Assembly (NCBI GenBank): GCA_036273915.1
Contig: DASUGR010000187.1
Coordinates: 1-7,869, forward strand
Source of the DNA: PLA2 sp036273915
Lineage (GTDB): Bacteria > Planctomycetota > PLA2
Direction: 5' to 3'
DNA: 7,869 nt
The translations under genes were made by a program, and so were the position numbers. The notes below the pieces were generated by a model. That model worked only from the letters and a program-made list of their open reading frames with translations, was not told where the DNA came from and did no database searches. Below, one piece after another: positions 7,561-7,869 of this stretch. The stretch's first letter is position 1; every line of letters starts with the position of its first letter.

Positions 7561-7869
7561 GTGAGGCGCCTCCCGGCCCTTCTTCTCGTTCTTCTGGCTG
7601 CCCCCGGGGTCCGGGCCGACCCCGCGGAGACGCCCTTCCTCGTGCTCCGGGAGCCCGACCCGGAGACCGAGAAGGAGATCAAGCGCGATCTCATCACCGA
7701 GAAGAGCCTCGGCGGCAGCGTGCGGCGGCAGACGCGGGAGACGCTCGCCAAGATCGGGCCCTGGTGCGTCCCCTACCTCGCGACCGCGCTCCGCAAGGAG
7801 AACGCGCGGATCAAGCTCAACGCCGTCCTCACGCTCGCGATGATCCGGGACCCGCGCGGGCTCGTCGCG
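7561..7869 (+). CDS. Secreted HEAT-like repeat protein, 5' part (3' end outside window)
   Basis: The frame opens at GTG 7561 and runs off the window, giving 103 visible residues. An in-frame TAG at 7549-7551 closes the frame upstream, and no other start lies between it and 7561. Residues 1-19 (RRLPALLLVLLAAPGVRA) form a signal peptide with likely cleavage at VRA-DP. Residues about 40-60 (KEIKRDLITEKSLGGSVR) and 60-103 (RRQTRETLAKIGPWCVPYLATALRKENARIKLNAVLTLAMIRDPRGLVA) read as alpha-helical pairs, with L-x-x-I-G-P-x-x-x-P-x-L and N-A-V-x-T-L-A-x-I-x-D-P-R motifs typical of HEAT repeats. It is probably an exported scaffold protein, similar in type to the HEAT-like protein at the window start but not close enough over the visible parts to call a duplicate. 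Confidence 0.8.
   Translation, partial: MRRLPALLLVLLAAPGVRADPAETPFLVLREPDPETEKEIKRDLITEKSLGGSVRRQTRETLAKIGPWCVPYLATALRKENARIKLNAVLTLAMIRDPRGLVA

Overview
The window is G+C-dominated, has almost no Shine-Dalgarno sequences and packs its genes tightly. The best taxonomic guess is a Planctomycetota-like bacterium, or another deep high-GC lineage such as Acidobacteriota or Myxococcota. Three things point that way: secreted HEAT-repeat proteins, a secreted protein with tandem W-(M/V)-T repeats joined to a peptidase-like domain, and an FHA-GAF-sigma54 activator. No 16S or other marker gene is present, so this is inference from protein style only.

Layout. Bases 1-725 (+) hold the 3' end of a HEAT-like repeat protein. 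A minus-strand cluster follows, transcribed in the order 3538->2546 (ParA/MinD-type ATPase with an N-terminal MerR-like DNA-binding domain), 2500->1475 (type I-beta DAHP synthase, first step of the shikimate pathway) and 1478->726 (triosephosphate isomerase). The last two overlap by four bases (GTGA), and the isomerase stop codon abuts the convergent HEAT-gene stop codon with no base between them. A 154-bp divergent intergenic region separates the ParA gene from a plus-strand FHA-GAF-AAA+(sigma54)-Fis transcription activator (3693-5627). This spacer holds a recognisable -35/-10 promoter for the ParA gene, an inverted repeat and a strong GC hairpin.

After the activator comes a 269-bp non-coding stretch. 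It carries two copies of a 39-nt hairpin element, one of whose base pairs has changed in both partners, a 12-bp direct repeat, and an 8-bp-period T/C/G repeat that ends in a -10-like TAATTT just before the next gene. That gene (5897-7462) encodes a secreted 521-residue protein with four Trp repeats and a C-terminal domain that looks like a zinc metallopeptidase with a degenerate HExxH motif. A 98-bp gap with a G-quadruplex motif and two CCCCTCCCC copies leads to a second secreted HEAT-like protein, which starts at GTG 7561 and runs off the window. A -10-like TAGAAT lies exactly where a leaderless transcript would need it.

The genes do not form an obvious single pathway. The metabolic pair (DAHP synthase and triosephosphate isomerase) is housekeeping. 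The ParA fusion and the FHA-GAF activator form a divergent regulatory pair. The secreted proteins at 5897 and 7561 look like envelope or extracytoplasmic proteins of unknown role. No defence system, CRISPR array, phage gene, tRNA or rRNA was seen. The most original signals are the hairpin repeat pair, the predicted pseudo-peptidase, the MerR-like/ParA fusion and the apparent use of leaderless or near-leaderless starts.
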